From: Streptomyces glomeratus
GTDB lineage: Bacteria; Actinomycetota; Actinomycetes; Streptomycetales; Streptomycetaceae
Direction of reading: 5' to 3'
DNA length: 64,000 bases
Assembly (NCBI RefSeq): GCF_021462825.1
Contig: NZ_JAKEEB010000015.1
Coordinates: 62,001 to 126,000, forward strand
A model generated the notes under the pieces. The model worked only from the letters and a program-made list of their open reading frames with translations. It was not told the DNA's origin and did not search any database. The stretch's first letter is position 1, and each line of letters opens with the position of its first letter. Of this stretch, positions 26,408 to 35,042 are shown in pieces. Made by a program: the position numbers and the translations under genes.

Positions 26408-26872
26408 ATGACGAGCCTCGACCGCTACGACCACGACCCCGATGCGATCGCCTGGGCCCGCGCCAAGGTGCGGAAGAGCGTCGACCGGGCGGAACGCGCC
26501 GCCGCCGGCGACACCCTCGGCGCCGAGGACCGCGAGCAGTGGAGGCGGATAGCCGCCTACATGCGGCGTGAGCTTCTCAACCGCGAGGGCGTTGTGCACG
26601 CCGCGTTCGACGAACGCCTCCCCGCATTCCACGGGGTGAACGCGGCACGGGAACCCGGAATGAACGAGGACCCGGAGGCCACCCTCAACACCCTCCGCCC
26701 CGCAGAACGCCAGAAGACCGCAGGGGCCGTCGACAGGATCCGCGCCTGGATCGCGAGCGAACCCGTCACCGCGCAGACCGACTTCGGTGAGGGCTACCGT
26801 GAGGCCCTCCGCGACATCCAGGTCCTCATCGGAGGGCCGGTACCCGATGTACACGGAGCGGGTTCCGGGTGA
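26408..26872 (+). CDS. Hypothetical protein, helical
   Basis: A 154-residue soluble protein I do not recognise. It is rich in Arg, Glu and Ala and predicted mainly alpha-helical (DAIAWARAKVRKSVDRAERA, AVDRIRAWIASEP), with no signal, membrane segment or Cys motif. GCAGGAGTCC lies just before ATG 26408, and codon use matches the neighbours, so it is a real gene. It is convergent with the YbdK-type ligase gene, 37 nt apart. Confidence 0.75.
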   Translation: MTSLDRYDHDPDAIAWARAKVRKSVDRAERAAAGDTLGAEDREQWRRIAAYMRRELLNREGVVHAAFDERLPAFHGVNAAREPGMNEDPEATLNTLRPAERQKTAGAVDRIRAWIASEPVTAQTDFGEGYREALRDIQVLIGGPVPDVHGAGSG

Positions 26873-26909
26873 AGGCCGGAGACGAGGGCTGCCGCGTGCG
26901 CGACGGCGC

Positions 26910-27998
26910 TCAGGTCTGCGTCAGGCGTACGCACTCGGCGACGACGTCCCGCAGGCTTCCGGTCCGATCCATCAGGTCCCGTTGAACGCGGGCGCCGTTT
27001 CCGTGCCGCAGCAGGCGGCGCATCGCCTCGCGCGCCCAGTCGAGGTCACCCGCGTCGGCGAGCGCGTCGCCTACATGGTCGAGCAAGGCTTGCATCACCG
27101 CCTCCGCAGGCGTGCGCCGCATGGTCACCGGGTGGAGCAGTTCCCCTGCCAGTCCGGTCCGGGCGGCCTGCCAGGCGGCCAGTCGCAGAAGGCTCACACT
27201 GTGGTCGACCGGCTCCCGGCCCACCCGCCATGCGCGCGCCGCCGTCTCCACCAGACCCCGGGCGAGGGCGGCGATCAGCTGGGCGTTCTCTGCGTGCAGG
27301 CAGACGTCGGAAACCCGGATCTCCACGGTCGGGTACCGCGCGGACAGGCGCGCGTCGAAGTAGACCATCCCCTCGTCGAGGATGACGCCGGTGTCGACCA
27401 TGTCGGCCACCCGCCGGTGATACCGCTCCGGCGACCCGAACAACTCCGTGGGACCGGCCGATGGCCAGCGCCCCCACACCCGGCTGCGGTAGCTGTGGTA
27501 GCCGGAGTCCTGGCCTTGCCAGAACGGCGAGTTCGCGCTGAGTGCCGCGAGCACGGGCAGCCAGGGGCGGACACGGTCCACGACCGCCACGGCCTCCTCG
27601 TCCGACTCGACGGACACGTGCACATGGCAGCCGCAGACGAGCTGCTCCCGGGTGGCGATGCCGTACTGCTCGGCCATCCACTGATAGCGCCTGTTCATGC
27701 TGATGGAGGGGCTCACGGGCAGCGGTGACGTGGCGAGCGCGGCCACCGCGCAGCCGATCTCCTCCGCATGCCGGGCCGCCTCCTTGCGACAGCGGACGAG
27801 TTCACCGCCGAGTTTCGCCATGTCCGATTGCGGATGCGTGGCGAACTCCAGCATCTGCCCGTACAGCTCCTTCTCGAAGACATCCCCCGCCGCCTCGTCC
27901 TGCGCCGCGCGCGCAAGAACCGCGGCGGACAATGCCTTCGGCTCACCGGTCTCCGGGTCGACCAGGAGGAGCTCCTCCTCCACTCCGACGGTCCGCAC
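26910..27998 (-). CDS. YbdK-family carboxylate-amine ligase (GCS2)
   Basis: A 362-residue member of glutamate-cysteine ligase family 2. The start TVGVEEELLLVDPETGE carries the conserved GVEEE, followed by GQMLEFATHPQ and the C/H-rich CGCHVHVSV (about 123-131). A late TVEIRVSDVCLHAENAQLIA is the second GCS2 signature. The enzyme has the ATP-grasp-like glutamine synthetase fold and weak gamma-glutamyl-cysteine ligase activity in E. coli YbdK; the physiological substrate is uncertain. GTG 27998 follows GAAAGGCGG. It stands alone. Confidence 0.9.
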   Translation of the reverse strand: MRTVGVEEELLLVDPETGEPKALSAAVLARAAQDEAAGDVFEKELYGQMLEFATHPQSDMAKLGGELVRCRKEAARHAEEIGCAVAALATSPLPVSPSISMNRRYQWMAEQYGIATREQLVCGCHVHVSVESDEEAVAVVDRVRPWLPVLAALSANSPFWQGQDSGYHSYRSRVWGRWPSAGPTELFGSPERYHRRVADMVDTGVILDEGMVYFDARLSARYPTVEIRVSDVCLHAENAQLIAALARGLVETAARAWRVGREPVDHSVSLLRLAAWQAARTGLAGELLHPVTMRRTPAEAVMQALLDHVGDALADAGDLDWAREAMRRLLRHGNGARVQRDLMDRTGSLRDVVAECVRLTQT

Positions 27999-28295
27999 GT
28001 CATGCCGCCTTTCTGCTCGTCCGCTGCGACACCGGGGGATCGCCGGGTCGTAGGGGCCCGACTACCCCGCATTCGCGAAAACTGGCGCGGTCGTGTCTCG
28101 AGATTCGTTTCGCCGGGGCGGGTCTGACCAGGCCACTGTGTGCCGCATGTCACTTTCCCGCCAGTCGGCCAGGCGGTTCCAGCCGGTCGGCCGGGAGGCG
28201 CCGGCCGGTGAGCGGGCTGGTGTCGGCCGGTGGGCGGGGTGTCTTCGGCCGGCCGCCGGGATGGCTGGCACGGCAGGTCCCTGAAGCCTGTAGGC
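27999..28295. other. Divergent intergenic region, G+C-rich
   Basis: About 300 nt between the YbdK-type gene and the DUF418-like gene. Variants of TCGGCCGG recur at about 28166, 28185, 28198, 28226 and 28248. They look like local low-complexity rather than a defined operator. No ORF is supportable. Confidence 0.5.
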
Positions 28296-29555
28296 ATGAC
28301 GTTGAACGCAACGCTGGCTGTGCCGGCACAGGTGTCGCGTGAGCCGAAGGCGGATCGCTCGGGCGCCCCGGCCGGTACGCCGTCCACCGGCCGGCTCATC
28401 GGGATCGATCTTGCACGTGGACTCGCGGTCTTCGGTATGTACTCGGCCCACGTCGGCCCCGACGTGACCGTGGGCGGGCCGACAGGGTTCCTGCTGGAGA
28501 TGGCGCGAGGCCGCTCCTCCGCCCTCTTCGCGGTGCTCGCGGGCTTCTCGCTGATCATCATCACGGGCCGCCCGCAGCCACGGACAGGCCGCGCCGGCCG
28601 CCAGGCGGTGGTCAGGATCATGATCCGCTCAGTCCTCCTGGGGGCCCTCGGCTACGCCCTCACCGCCCTGGGCACCTCGGTCGACGTGATCCTCAGCTTC
28701 TACGGGCTGCTCTTCCTGACCGCCCTCCCGCTGTACCGGTTGCGGGCGAGGACGCTCGCGCTCCTGGCCGCCGCGGGTGCGCTGATCCTGCCCCAGGTCC
28801 TCTACGTCATACGGAAGTCGATCGAGGCAGGGAGCTGGGCCGACGCCATCGCCGCCGGGGACCCGCTGGCCCGTGTCACCGGGACGGACGGCATCGTCGA
28901 GCTGCTGTTCACCGGGGAGTATCCGGTGCTCACCTGGCTGCCGTTCCTGATCGCCGGTATGGCGGTGGCCCGACTCGACCTCACTCGCTCCCGTATCCGA
29001 TCCCGGCTGGCCGCCACCGGCGGGGCACTGGCCCTCCTCGGCTACGGAGGCTCCTGGCTGGCCATGCGCCTGGTCCCGCACGCCCTCTCGGCGGTCGCGG
29101 CGGCCACGGGCGATTCGGCGTCATCCGCGTGGTGGTCCGACACCGTCGGTGAACCGGAGAACGGCACCCCGCTCGCCTGGCTGCTGGTGGCCGCACCGCA
29201 CAGCCAGACGACCTTCTCCATAGTCGGCAACACGGGTGTCGCGATTGCGGTGATCGCCGGATGCCTGAGCGTAGCCGCCCGAACGCCGCGCCTCACACGC
29301 CTGGCCACACCCGTTGCGGCGGTCGGCATGACAGCGCTGACCGTCTACGTCCTGCACATCGTCGCCCTCTGGTTCTTCACCCACGTCTGGCACGTCGCCC
29401 TGGTCGAGGACGGAAGCATGGCCGCCTTGCCCGTGCTGCTCGGCTTCATCGCGGCCGCGACACTCCTGGCCGCCGTGTGGACTCGTCTGTTCCGGCGTGG
29501 CCCCCTGGAGTACCTGCTCCACATCGCGACCCGGCCCGCTCGGCACATCAAGTGA
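28296..29555 (+). CDS. DUF418/DUF1624-like multi-pass membrane protein
   Basis: A 419-residue membrane protein with about 10 hydrophobic helices. GRLIGIDLARGLAVFGMYSA near residue 35 and the following RSSALFAVLAGFSLIIITG are the hallmark of the acyltransferase-like DUF1624 (heparan-glucosaminide acetyltransferase-like)/DUF418 superfamily. The end AVGMTALTVYVLHIVALWFF and LFRRGPLEYLLHIATR matches the DUF418 C-terminal signature. The family is thought to move acyl groups across the membrane, unproven here. ATG 28296 begins MTLNATLAVPAQ. The gene is convergent with the SbnA-like gene. Confidence 0.85.
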   Translation: MTLNATLAVPAQVSREPKADRSGAPAGTPSTGRLIGIDLARGLAVFGMYSAHVGPDVTVGGPTGFLLEMARGRSSALFAVLAGFSLIIITGRPQPRTGRAGRQAVVRIMIRSVLLGALGYALTALGTSVDVILSFYGLLFLTALPLYRLRARTLALLAAAGALILPQVLYVIRKSIEAGSWADAIAAGDPLARVTGTDGIVELLFTGEYPVLTWLPFLIAGMAVARLDLTRSRIRSRLAATGGALALLGYGGSWLAMRLVPHALSAVAAATGDSASSAWWSDTVGEPENGTPLAWLLVAAPHSQTTFSIVGNTGVAIAVIAGCLSVAARTPRLTRLATPVAAVGMTALTVYVLHIVALWFFTHVWHVALVEDGSMAALPVLLGFIAAATLLAAVWTRLFRRGPLEYLLHIATRPARHIK

Positions 29556-29609
29556 GACGGCGGCCGGGAAGCGTCAGGAGCCTGGTGATCGCCGGTGGGA
29601 GCAGCAGCT

Positions 29610-30638
29610 CTACGGCCGCCCGCCCGGCGACCGCGCCGAGGGTGCTGAGCGGATCTCCCGGTAATCGGCATGGGGCAGCGTGTCCTCCGCCAGGACATCG
29701 TCGCCGTAGAGATCCCGGATCCAGTTGGTTTGGTAGACGGTGTCGAGATAGCGCTCGCCGAGGTCCGGAGCGATGGCCACCGCGGTGAGGGACGGAGTGT
29801 CACACCGGGTCAGCCAGTCGATCGCCCCGCTGACCACGGTGCCCGTGGAGCCGCCGAACAGGAAACCGTGCCTGGCCAGGCAGTGGCAGGCCCGCACGGT
29901 GTCGGCCTCTTCGACTTCTATCGCCTCGTCCACGTACGACGCGTCGAGCAGCGGCGGTCGTATGCTCATGCCCAGGCCGGGCAGCATCCGTCGTCCAGGT
30001 GCTCCGCCGAAGGTCACCGAGCCGACGGTGTCGACGGCGACGATCCGAACGGGGCGGTGCCAGAGCCTGAACCAGCGGGCGCATCCCATGAGCGTTCCGG
30101 CGGTGCCCGTTCCGACGAACAGGACGTCGAGGTGCGGGAACCGGCGCGCGATCGCCGGCGCCGTCCTGCGGTAGTGAGCGATCCAGTTGTGGGCGTTGGT
30201 GTACTGGCTCAGCCACACATACCGCTCGTCGCGGGCGCACTCCCTACGGACGTAGTCGAGGCGCGCGCCCAGGAAGCCACCGTGCGGGCTGGGCTCGGTG
30301 ACGACGTGGACCCGGGCGCCGAGCGCCTCCATCAGCAAGCGGGTGGACAGGTTGCAGCGCGAGTCCGTGACACACAGGAACCGGTAGCCCTTGCTGGCCG
30401 CTATCACGCTCAGGGCCACGCCCATGTTGCCCGACGAGGACTCCACCAGGACCGACGCGGGCGTCATCACGCCTGCCCGTTCCGCGGCCTCGACCATCTC
30501 CGTGGCCGGCTTCAGTTTGATCGATCCGGCGAAGTTGAAGCCCTCGCATTTCAGGAACAGCGGCTGCCCGAAGACCGACTGCAGGTCTACGTAGAGGTCC
30601 TCCTCGTTGAAGCTGTAGGGGTCGGATATGACTGGCAC
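29610..30638 (-). CDS. sbnA: SbnA-like N-(2-amino-2-carboxyethyl)-L-glutamate synthase
   Basis: A 342-residue PLP enzyme of the cysteine synthase fold. The PLP Lys is in FNFAGSIKLKPA (Lys42), the substrate loop is ESSSGNMGVALSVIAA (about 65-80), and the phosphate loop VGTGTAGTLMG (about 174-184). In the SbnA family it joins O-phospho-L-serine and glutamate to give ACEGA, the first step to L-2,3-diaminopropionate (L-Dap). GTG 30638 has GGAGG 7 nt upstream. It is the last gene of the Dap operon, 51 nt behind sbnB. The final residues (RSAPSARSPGGRP) are a loose tail. Confidence 0.9.
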   Translation of the reverse strand: MPVISDPYSFNEEDLYVDLQSVFGQPLFLKCEGFNFAGSIKLKPATEMVEAAERAGVMTPASVLVESSSGNMGVALSVIAASKGYRFLCVTDSRCNLSTRLLMEALGARVHVVTEPSPHGGFLGARLDYVRRECARDERYVWLSQYTNAHNWIAHYRRTAPAIARRFPHLDVLFVGTGTAGTLMGCARWFRLWHRPVRIVAVDTVGSVTFGGAPGRRMLPGLGMSIRPPLLDASYVDEAIEVEEADTVRACHCLARHGFLFGGSTGTVVSGAIDWLTRCDTPSLTAVAIAPDLGERYLDTVYQTNWIRDLYGDDVLAEDTLPHADYREIRSAPSARSPGGRP

Positions 30639-30689
30639 GATGTCCTCCGTGGGTCGAGAGCGGCTCGGCCGGGTAGCGCCGCCGGCCGC

Positions 30690-31760
30690 TCATCCGTAGC
30701 GGTTCGGCTGATGGAAGAAGTCGTCGACTACATACAGTTCTCCGGACTCGGCGATCCGGTCGTAGACGTACTTGCCGACCGCCAGATCGAGTACGCCCAG
30801 ACCGAAGGGTGAGAAGACCACGGGACGGTCCGGTGGCGGTATGACGCGTCCGGCCATGACGTCCTCGAGCGTGCCGTCGAGGAACTGCCGGTTGCCGGTG
30901 AGCTGTTCGGTCAGATGCGGTGATGTGTCGGCTCGCAGGCAGTGTTCTATGTCGTCGACGATGTTGGCCGACGCGAGCAGAACCGCGGGTGCCAGGTCAC
31001 GCAGCGATATGTGGAGCACGAGCGGGCTGTGCGCGAACCATGCCGGGTCGTGGACGTGCGGACGGGCGGCGACGGTGGCGAAGACCACCAGGTCGCTGAG
31101 GCGGATCACCTGTTCCGCGCTGTCGTGCACGGTGACGGGCCCCACGGCCCCGGACTGCTCCAGGCAGCAGCGGAAGGCTGCCGCGTTGTCGGGCGACAGG
31201 TCGAACACACCGATGTTTTCGAACGCCCAGCCGGTTCCGATGAGGAACGAGTGGATGTAACGGGCGATCAGCCCCGTCCCCACAAATCCGAGGTGCGTCG
31301 GGCGCGGCCGGTGCCGGCTGAGCCGGTCGGCGGCCAGCGCGGCCGACGCGGCGGTCCGGGAAGCGCTGATGATCGAGCTCTCCAGGCATGCGAACGGATA
31401 GCCGGTGTCATGGTCGTTGAGGATGAGCACCGCCGATGCCCGAGGGATGCCGAACGTCACGTTCTGCGGGAAGCTGGAAATCCACTTGAGGCCGTCCACC
31501 CGTGTCTCTCCGCCGAGCGAGGCGGGCAGCGCGATGATCCGGGAGGACGGACGATCGTCGAAACGCAGGAAACACGAGGCCGGGTTCACCGAGCGCCCCG
31601 CAGCGTGCAGCCGATATGTGGTTTCGACCAGCTCCACGATGTGCCGTTCCCGTCCCTGCAGCGCACGCTGCACCTGTGCGCCGGAGATGACGGCGAACGG
31701 CGGCACTCGCTGCGTCCCGGACGGTGTGAGCCGGGTGGCGGGGGAGTAGGTGGTGGTCAT
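30690..31760 (-). CDS. sbnB: SbnB-like L-Dap-forming dehydrogenase
   Basis: A 356-residue member of the ornithine cyclodeaminase/mu-crystallin family. The substrate part holds NPASCFLRFDDRPSSRIIAL and DGLKWISSFPQN. The NAD-binding Rossmann loop is LGFVGTGLIARYIHSFL (about 158-174). HISLRDLAPAVLLASANIVD and VFSPFGLGVLDLAVGKYVYD are signatures of SbnB. The reaction is oxidative hydrolysis of ACEGA to L-Dap, 2-oxoglutarate and NADH. It starts 7 nt after the A-PCP fragment stop, with an exceptionally strong ribosome binding site (31761-31774), so translation does not depend on the damaged gene upstream. Confidence 0.92.
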   Translation of the reverse strand: MTTTYSPATRLTPSGTQRVPPFAVISGAQVQRALQGRERHIVELVETTYRLHAAGRSVNPASCFLRFDDRPSSRIIALPASLGGETRVDGLKWISSFPQNVTFGIPRASAVLILNDHDTGYPFACLESSIISASRTAASAALAADRLSRHRPRPTHLGFVGTGLIARYIHSFLIGTGWAFENIGVFDLSPDNAAAFRCCLEQSGAVGPVTVHDSAEQVIRLSDLVVFATVAARPHVHDPAWFAHSPLVLHISLRDLAPAVLLASANIVDDIEHCLRADTSPHLTEQLTGNRQFLDGTLEDVMAGRVIPPPDRPVVFSPFGLGVLDLAVGKYVYDRIAESGELYVVDDFFHQPNRYG

Positions 31761-31774
31761 GAGGTGATCACCTC
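31761..31774 (-). promoter_or_regulatory. Ribosome binding site of sbnB inside a perfect palindrome
   Basis: On the minus strand the bases before ATG 31760 read GGAGGTGATCACCTC. GGAGGTGATC is a 10-nt perfect complement to the 3' end of 16S rRNA. GAGGTGATCACCTC (14 bp) is also a perfect palindrome and contains the stop codon of the preceding gene (31768-31770). Confidence 0.7.
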
Positions 31775-32271
31775 CAGGCGGGCGTCGGGCAGGCGAGCCA
31801 GGGGAGCGCCGTGTGTGAGGTGCCGCCGGCGTCGTCGAAGGAGTGGTCTCGCCGGCCGATCCGGTGCTGAGGGGTGCCGAGCGCGGTGGCCCGGGCGGCG
31901 GCCAGGCGCGCCTCGGTCGGTGTGCGCGGTGGTTCGCCGGCGGGTGAGGCCGTCGCGTCGCAGATGACGAGGGGCCCGGTGGGCTCGAGTTTCCTGCCGA
32001 GCGCCGCCAGAGCCTGGCGGTCGACCTTGCCGTTCGCGGTCAGTGGCAGTTCATCGCGCCAGTGGAAGGCCGAGGGAATCATGTAGGCGGGCAGGCGCCT
32101 GCCCAGGCGGTCGCGCACGGCGCCGTCCGGCAGCGGGCGCGCACCGCAGCAGCGGGCCACCAGGCGTCCGCCCCGGTCGCCCGGGGCGACCGCGACCACG
32201 GCGGCGACTCCGGCGAAGGCGATCTCGCCGGGGGCGCGGAGCGGTACCTGCGACAGGTTCGCGGCGGTCAT
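31768..32271 (-). CDS. NRPS fragment: end of adenylation domain plus cut peptidyl carrier domain
   Basis: 167 residues, ATG overlapping the stop of the preceding gene (ATGA at 32268-32271). Residues about 12-90 are the C-terminal subdomain of an adenylation domain: RLPAYMIPSAFHW and motif A10 LPLTANGKVDRQAL with its Lys82. Residues about 118-160 are the start of a PCP, with the phosphopantetheine Ser152 in DDAGGTSHTAL (normally DLGGTSLTAL). Motifs A1-A9 are absent, the first 25 residues fit the A-subdomain poorly, and the PCP stops 15 residues after Ser152, about 20 short of normal. It is probably the remnant of a larger NRPS gene, still carried in the operon. Confidence 0.72.
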   Translation of the reverse strand: MTAANLSQVPLRAPGEIAFAGVAAVVAVAPGDRGGRLVARCCGARPLPDGAVRDRLGRRLPAYMIPSAFHWRDELPLTANGKVDRQALAALGRKLEPTGPLVICDATASPAGEPPRTPTEARLAAARATALGTPQHRIGRRDHSFDDAGGTSHTALPWLACPTPAWR

Positions 32272-34829
32272 CGGCCGCACCTTCCCGCGTCGTCGCGGCC
32301 CCGATCCAGCTCCCTGGCCGGATTCCCGGCCCACCGGGAGTGCTCCGGGGCCATCTCCCCCTTCATCAGGAACGAGTCCGGGGCGAGCACCACGCCGTCG
32401 CCCACTGTCACGCCGTAGTGGATGAGCGCACCGACCCCGACCGTGCACTCGCGGCCGACAGTGGTGTTCTCGGACTTGAACGTGCCGTCCTCCTGTGAGT
32501 GGCACTGGATGGTGCTTCCCGCGTTCAGCGTGCACGCGTCTCCGATGGCCACCATCCTGCGATCGGACAGGTAGCAGCCGTCGTCGAACACCCGGTGCCC
32601 GATACGGACTCCCAGGAGTCGCCAGATGACGCTCTTGAACGGGGTGCCGTTGAAGATGCGGAAGTACGTCTCCGACGGCACTTTCCAGTAGCGCTCGCGC
32701 CACCAGAAACGAGAGTCGTAGATCGAGCAGTACAGGGCGGCGGGAGGGTGCACCGCGATGAGGACACGCTCGACCGACACGTAGTACACCACTGTGAACA
32801 TCAGAAGGAGCGCATCGGCCAGGGCGATGGCGGGCGCGCCCAGCAGCGGGTAGGCGTCGGCCGCCCCGGCGGTGAGCAGGAGGGCCCCCAGCACGTAGAT
32901 CCACCGCACCAGCAGGTACCAGCCCATGGTGGCGGCGTTGTGCCTGTTCTTCGCCGCGAGACCACGGCGAAACGCCTCACCGCTTTTCAACCGGTCGAAC
33001 CGGCGGTCGCGCAGGACCGATCGCGGGATGGGGAAGCTGGGTGAGCCCAGCAGCCCCACGCCTTCCCGGATCTCGCCGTCGACCGGGACCATGACCTTCG
33101 TCGCCAGAAGGCAGTCGTCGCCCGTGCGGGCCCGCGCCGGATAGCAGATCCAGTTTCCCAGGAAGCTGTGCGCCCCGATCGATGTCCGGGACACCCGGAA
33201 CGCGGTACTGGAGAAGTCGGCGTTCACGATCGACAGTCCGTCGGCGACCATCGTTCCGCCGCCGACGGAAGTCAGGTAGGGAGTGTCCTGCTTCACGAGC
33301 GTGCCGAAATTGGCCCCCGTCTGCTCGATGTGCGGGAAGCGGTAGCCGATACCGTGCAGATAGTGGACGATGCAGGAACTGTCGCCGAACAGGCGGGTGA
33401 GCACTCTTCTGTTGGTAAGCCGCCCGACCGCCCGGTGCAACGCATGGCGCCATCCGTACAAGGGGTAGTCGCGGTCCGGTGCCAGAGCATGACGGAGCGC
33501 ACGGGGCGGAACGGTGACGAGCAGAAGACCGAGCAGCAGCCCACCGAAGACCAGCACCGCGGCAGCCACCGCCGCGTCGCGATAGAACGCGCCGCTGAGC
33601 AGGCCCGCGGGCCCCGGCTCGACGACCGTTTTGAGCCGGGGGACCGTGACCAGCAGCATGACGACGCCACCGACCGCGAAGGGCACGTACACGAACACGG
33701 CGGCCGCCAGTTGCAGGACACTGTGCAGGACTCTGCGCGGCATGGCGTGGGGCACTTCGCCGACGACCTGGAAATTCGTCTCGGTACACTGCGCCGGGGA
33801 TCCGCCCCAGTGCTCGCCTTCGGGCACGACCTGCCCGCTGTGCAGCGAGGAGGCATGGCCCAGTTGGGCTCCGTCGCCCAGCGCAGTCCCGATGTCGATC
33901 ACCGTGGCCTCGCTGATGAGCACCGAGCTCCCGACGCTCACCGCACCCGTCTGGATCATGCCCGCGTGGCCGCGATAGCAGGGGAAGAAGGAGTCCTTCC
34001 GTATGACGGTGTGTTCACCCACGGTGAGCAGGTCGGTACAGACGGGCACGTGTCGGGAGAGGATGACGCTGCCTTGACCGATGCGGGCGCCCAGTGCACG
34101 TAGATAGAGCACGTACAACGGCGAGCCGACGAACAGCACCAGCGGATCCGAAGAGGTCAGTGTTTTCACGATCCAGAAGCGCACATACCGCAGGGACCAT
34201 ATGCGGATCTGCTCCTGCTTCCACCGACCGATGAGTGTCCACTTCACCAGGACCGGAAAAATGCACAGTCCCACGAAGCCGGCAGTGCCGAACAGCAGCG
34301 ATCTCACATACAGATCGAGTACGCCCGACCGGGCGGAGATCCAGTCGTATCCCCAGGCGGTGGCCATCGCGAGGAGATAGGTGTAGCCGAGGAAGGTGAG
34401 GACCTGGAGGAATCCGCACAGCACGTACCCGGTCATGCCTGCCATGGCGGCGGTGGGCGGCTCGGGAGCCGGCAGATCCCGGGAGGGCCTCTGCGACAGC
34501 ACGACGCGCGGCGGCGCGGCACGGGCGACGGCCGCCGTCAGCTCTCTGATCGTGGGATGGAGATAGACCTCCTTCATCGACACCGAAGGCAGATCCGCCC
34601 GCTTGCGAAGCCGCGCGCAGAAATGCGCCATCACGAGGGAATCGGCACCCAGGCCCTCGAAGAAATGGCTGTCGACCGGTACCTGGTCGATGTGGAAGAC
34701 CTCGGCCAGCACCTCCGCGAGTGCGTGCTCAAGAGATTCGACCGAATCACCGCCGAGGGAGCCGCCTGCTGACCGGCCGTTGCCGGGGGTGCTTCCCGCG
34801 CTGGACGCGAGCTTCGTTTTCGAGGCCAT
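32268..34829 (-). CDS. PCP-membrane-LbetaH protein (Pls/PosA-type synthetase lacking adenylation)
   Basis: About 853 residues. Residues 30-100 are a PCP with phosphopantetheine Ser64 in FFEGLGADSLVMAHF. Then come two TM helices (GYVLCGFLQVLTFLGYTYLL, SLLFGTAGFVGLCIFPVLV), a left-handed beta-helix acetyltransferase-like domain (IGQGSVILSRHVPVC to HWGGSPAQ), and two more TM helices. A second such domain (VGGGTMVADGLSIVNADFSS to LLGSPSFPIPR), a further TM pair and a third (IGHRVFDDGCYLSDRRMVAI to RWAGNP) follow. This is the order seen after the adenylation domain in poly-epsilon-lysine synthetase Pls, where the three tandem domains polymerise carrier-bound amino acid. The adenylation domain itself is missing. 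ATG 34829 starts before the PCP; ATG 34877 is an alternative. Confidence 0.85.
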   Translation of the reverse strand: MASKTKLASSAGSTPGNGRSAGGSLGGDSVESLEHALAEVLAEVFHIDQVPVDSHFFEGLGADSLVMAHFCARLRKRADLPSVSMKEVYLHPTIRELTAAVARAAPPRVVLSQRPSRDLPAPEPPTAAMAGMTGYVLCGFLQVLTFLGYTYLLAMATAWGYDWISARSGVLDLYVRSLLFGTAGFVGLCIFPVLVKWTLIGRWKQEQIRIWSLRYVRFWIVKTLTSSDPLVLFVGSPLYVLYLRALGARIGQGSVILSRHVPVCTDLLTVGEHTVIRKDSFFPCYRGHAGMIQTGAVSVGSSVLISEATVIDIGTALGDGAQLGHASSLHSGQVVPEGEHWGGSPAQCTETNFQVVGEVPHAMPRRVLHSVLQLAAAVFVYVPFAVGGVVMLLVTVPRLKTVVEPGPAGLLSGAFYRDAAVAAAVLVFGGLLLGLLLVTVPPRALRHALAPDRDYPLYGWRHALHRAVGRLTNRRVLTRLFGDSSCIVHYLHGIGYRFPHIEQTGANFGTLVKQDTPYLTSVGGGTMVADGLSIVNADFSSTAFRVSRTSIGAHSFLGNWICYPARARTGDDCLLATKVMVPVDGEIREGVGLLGSPSFPIPRSVLRDRRFDRLKSGEAFRRGLAAKNRHNAATMGWYLLVRWIYVLGALLLTAGAADAYPLLGAPAIALADALLLMFTVVYYVSVERVLIAVHPPAALYCSIYDSRFWWRERYWKVPSETYFRIFNGTPFKSVIWRLLGVRIGHRVFDDGCYLSDRRMVAIGDACTLNAGSTIQCHSQEDGTFKSENTTVGRECTVGVGALIHYGVTVGDGVVLAPDSFLMKGEMAPEHSRWAGNPARELDRGRDDAGRCGR

Positions 34830-35042
34830 GACGTCTATACGGAGCGCACAGATGAATGTATTGAGCAATCGGAACATTTTTCATATGGCGGACATTCGTC
34901 TCGCGGAGTAAACCGAGCACCGGCCGCGGCGCGGGCCGCCGGTCATCCGATGGAGCTTGGGGCCGTATGGAGAGAGAATTGGAATGTGATCTTCCGAAAC
35001 GGCCGCGCAATCCCATGGCCCGGGCGGACCGTACATAGAGGT

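Noticed and set aside
28140..28265. Repeated TCGGCCGG-like blocks as a possible repeat array
   Set aside because: Irregular spacing and imperfect copies; explained by local GC bias.
34860..35042. ECF-type promoter (GGAAC ... CGTCT) upstream of the sigma gene
   Set aside because: The two elements are 21 nt apart, longer than normal ECF spacing.
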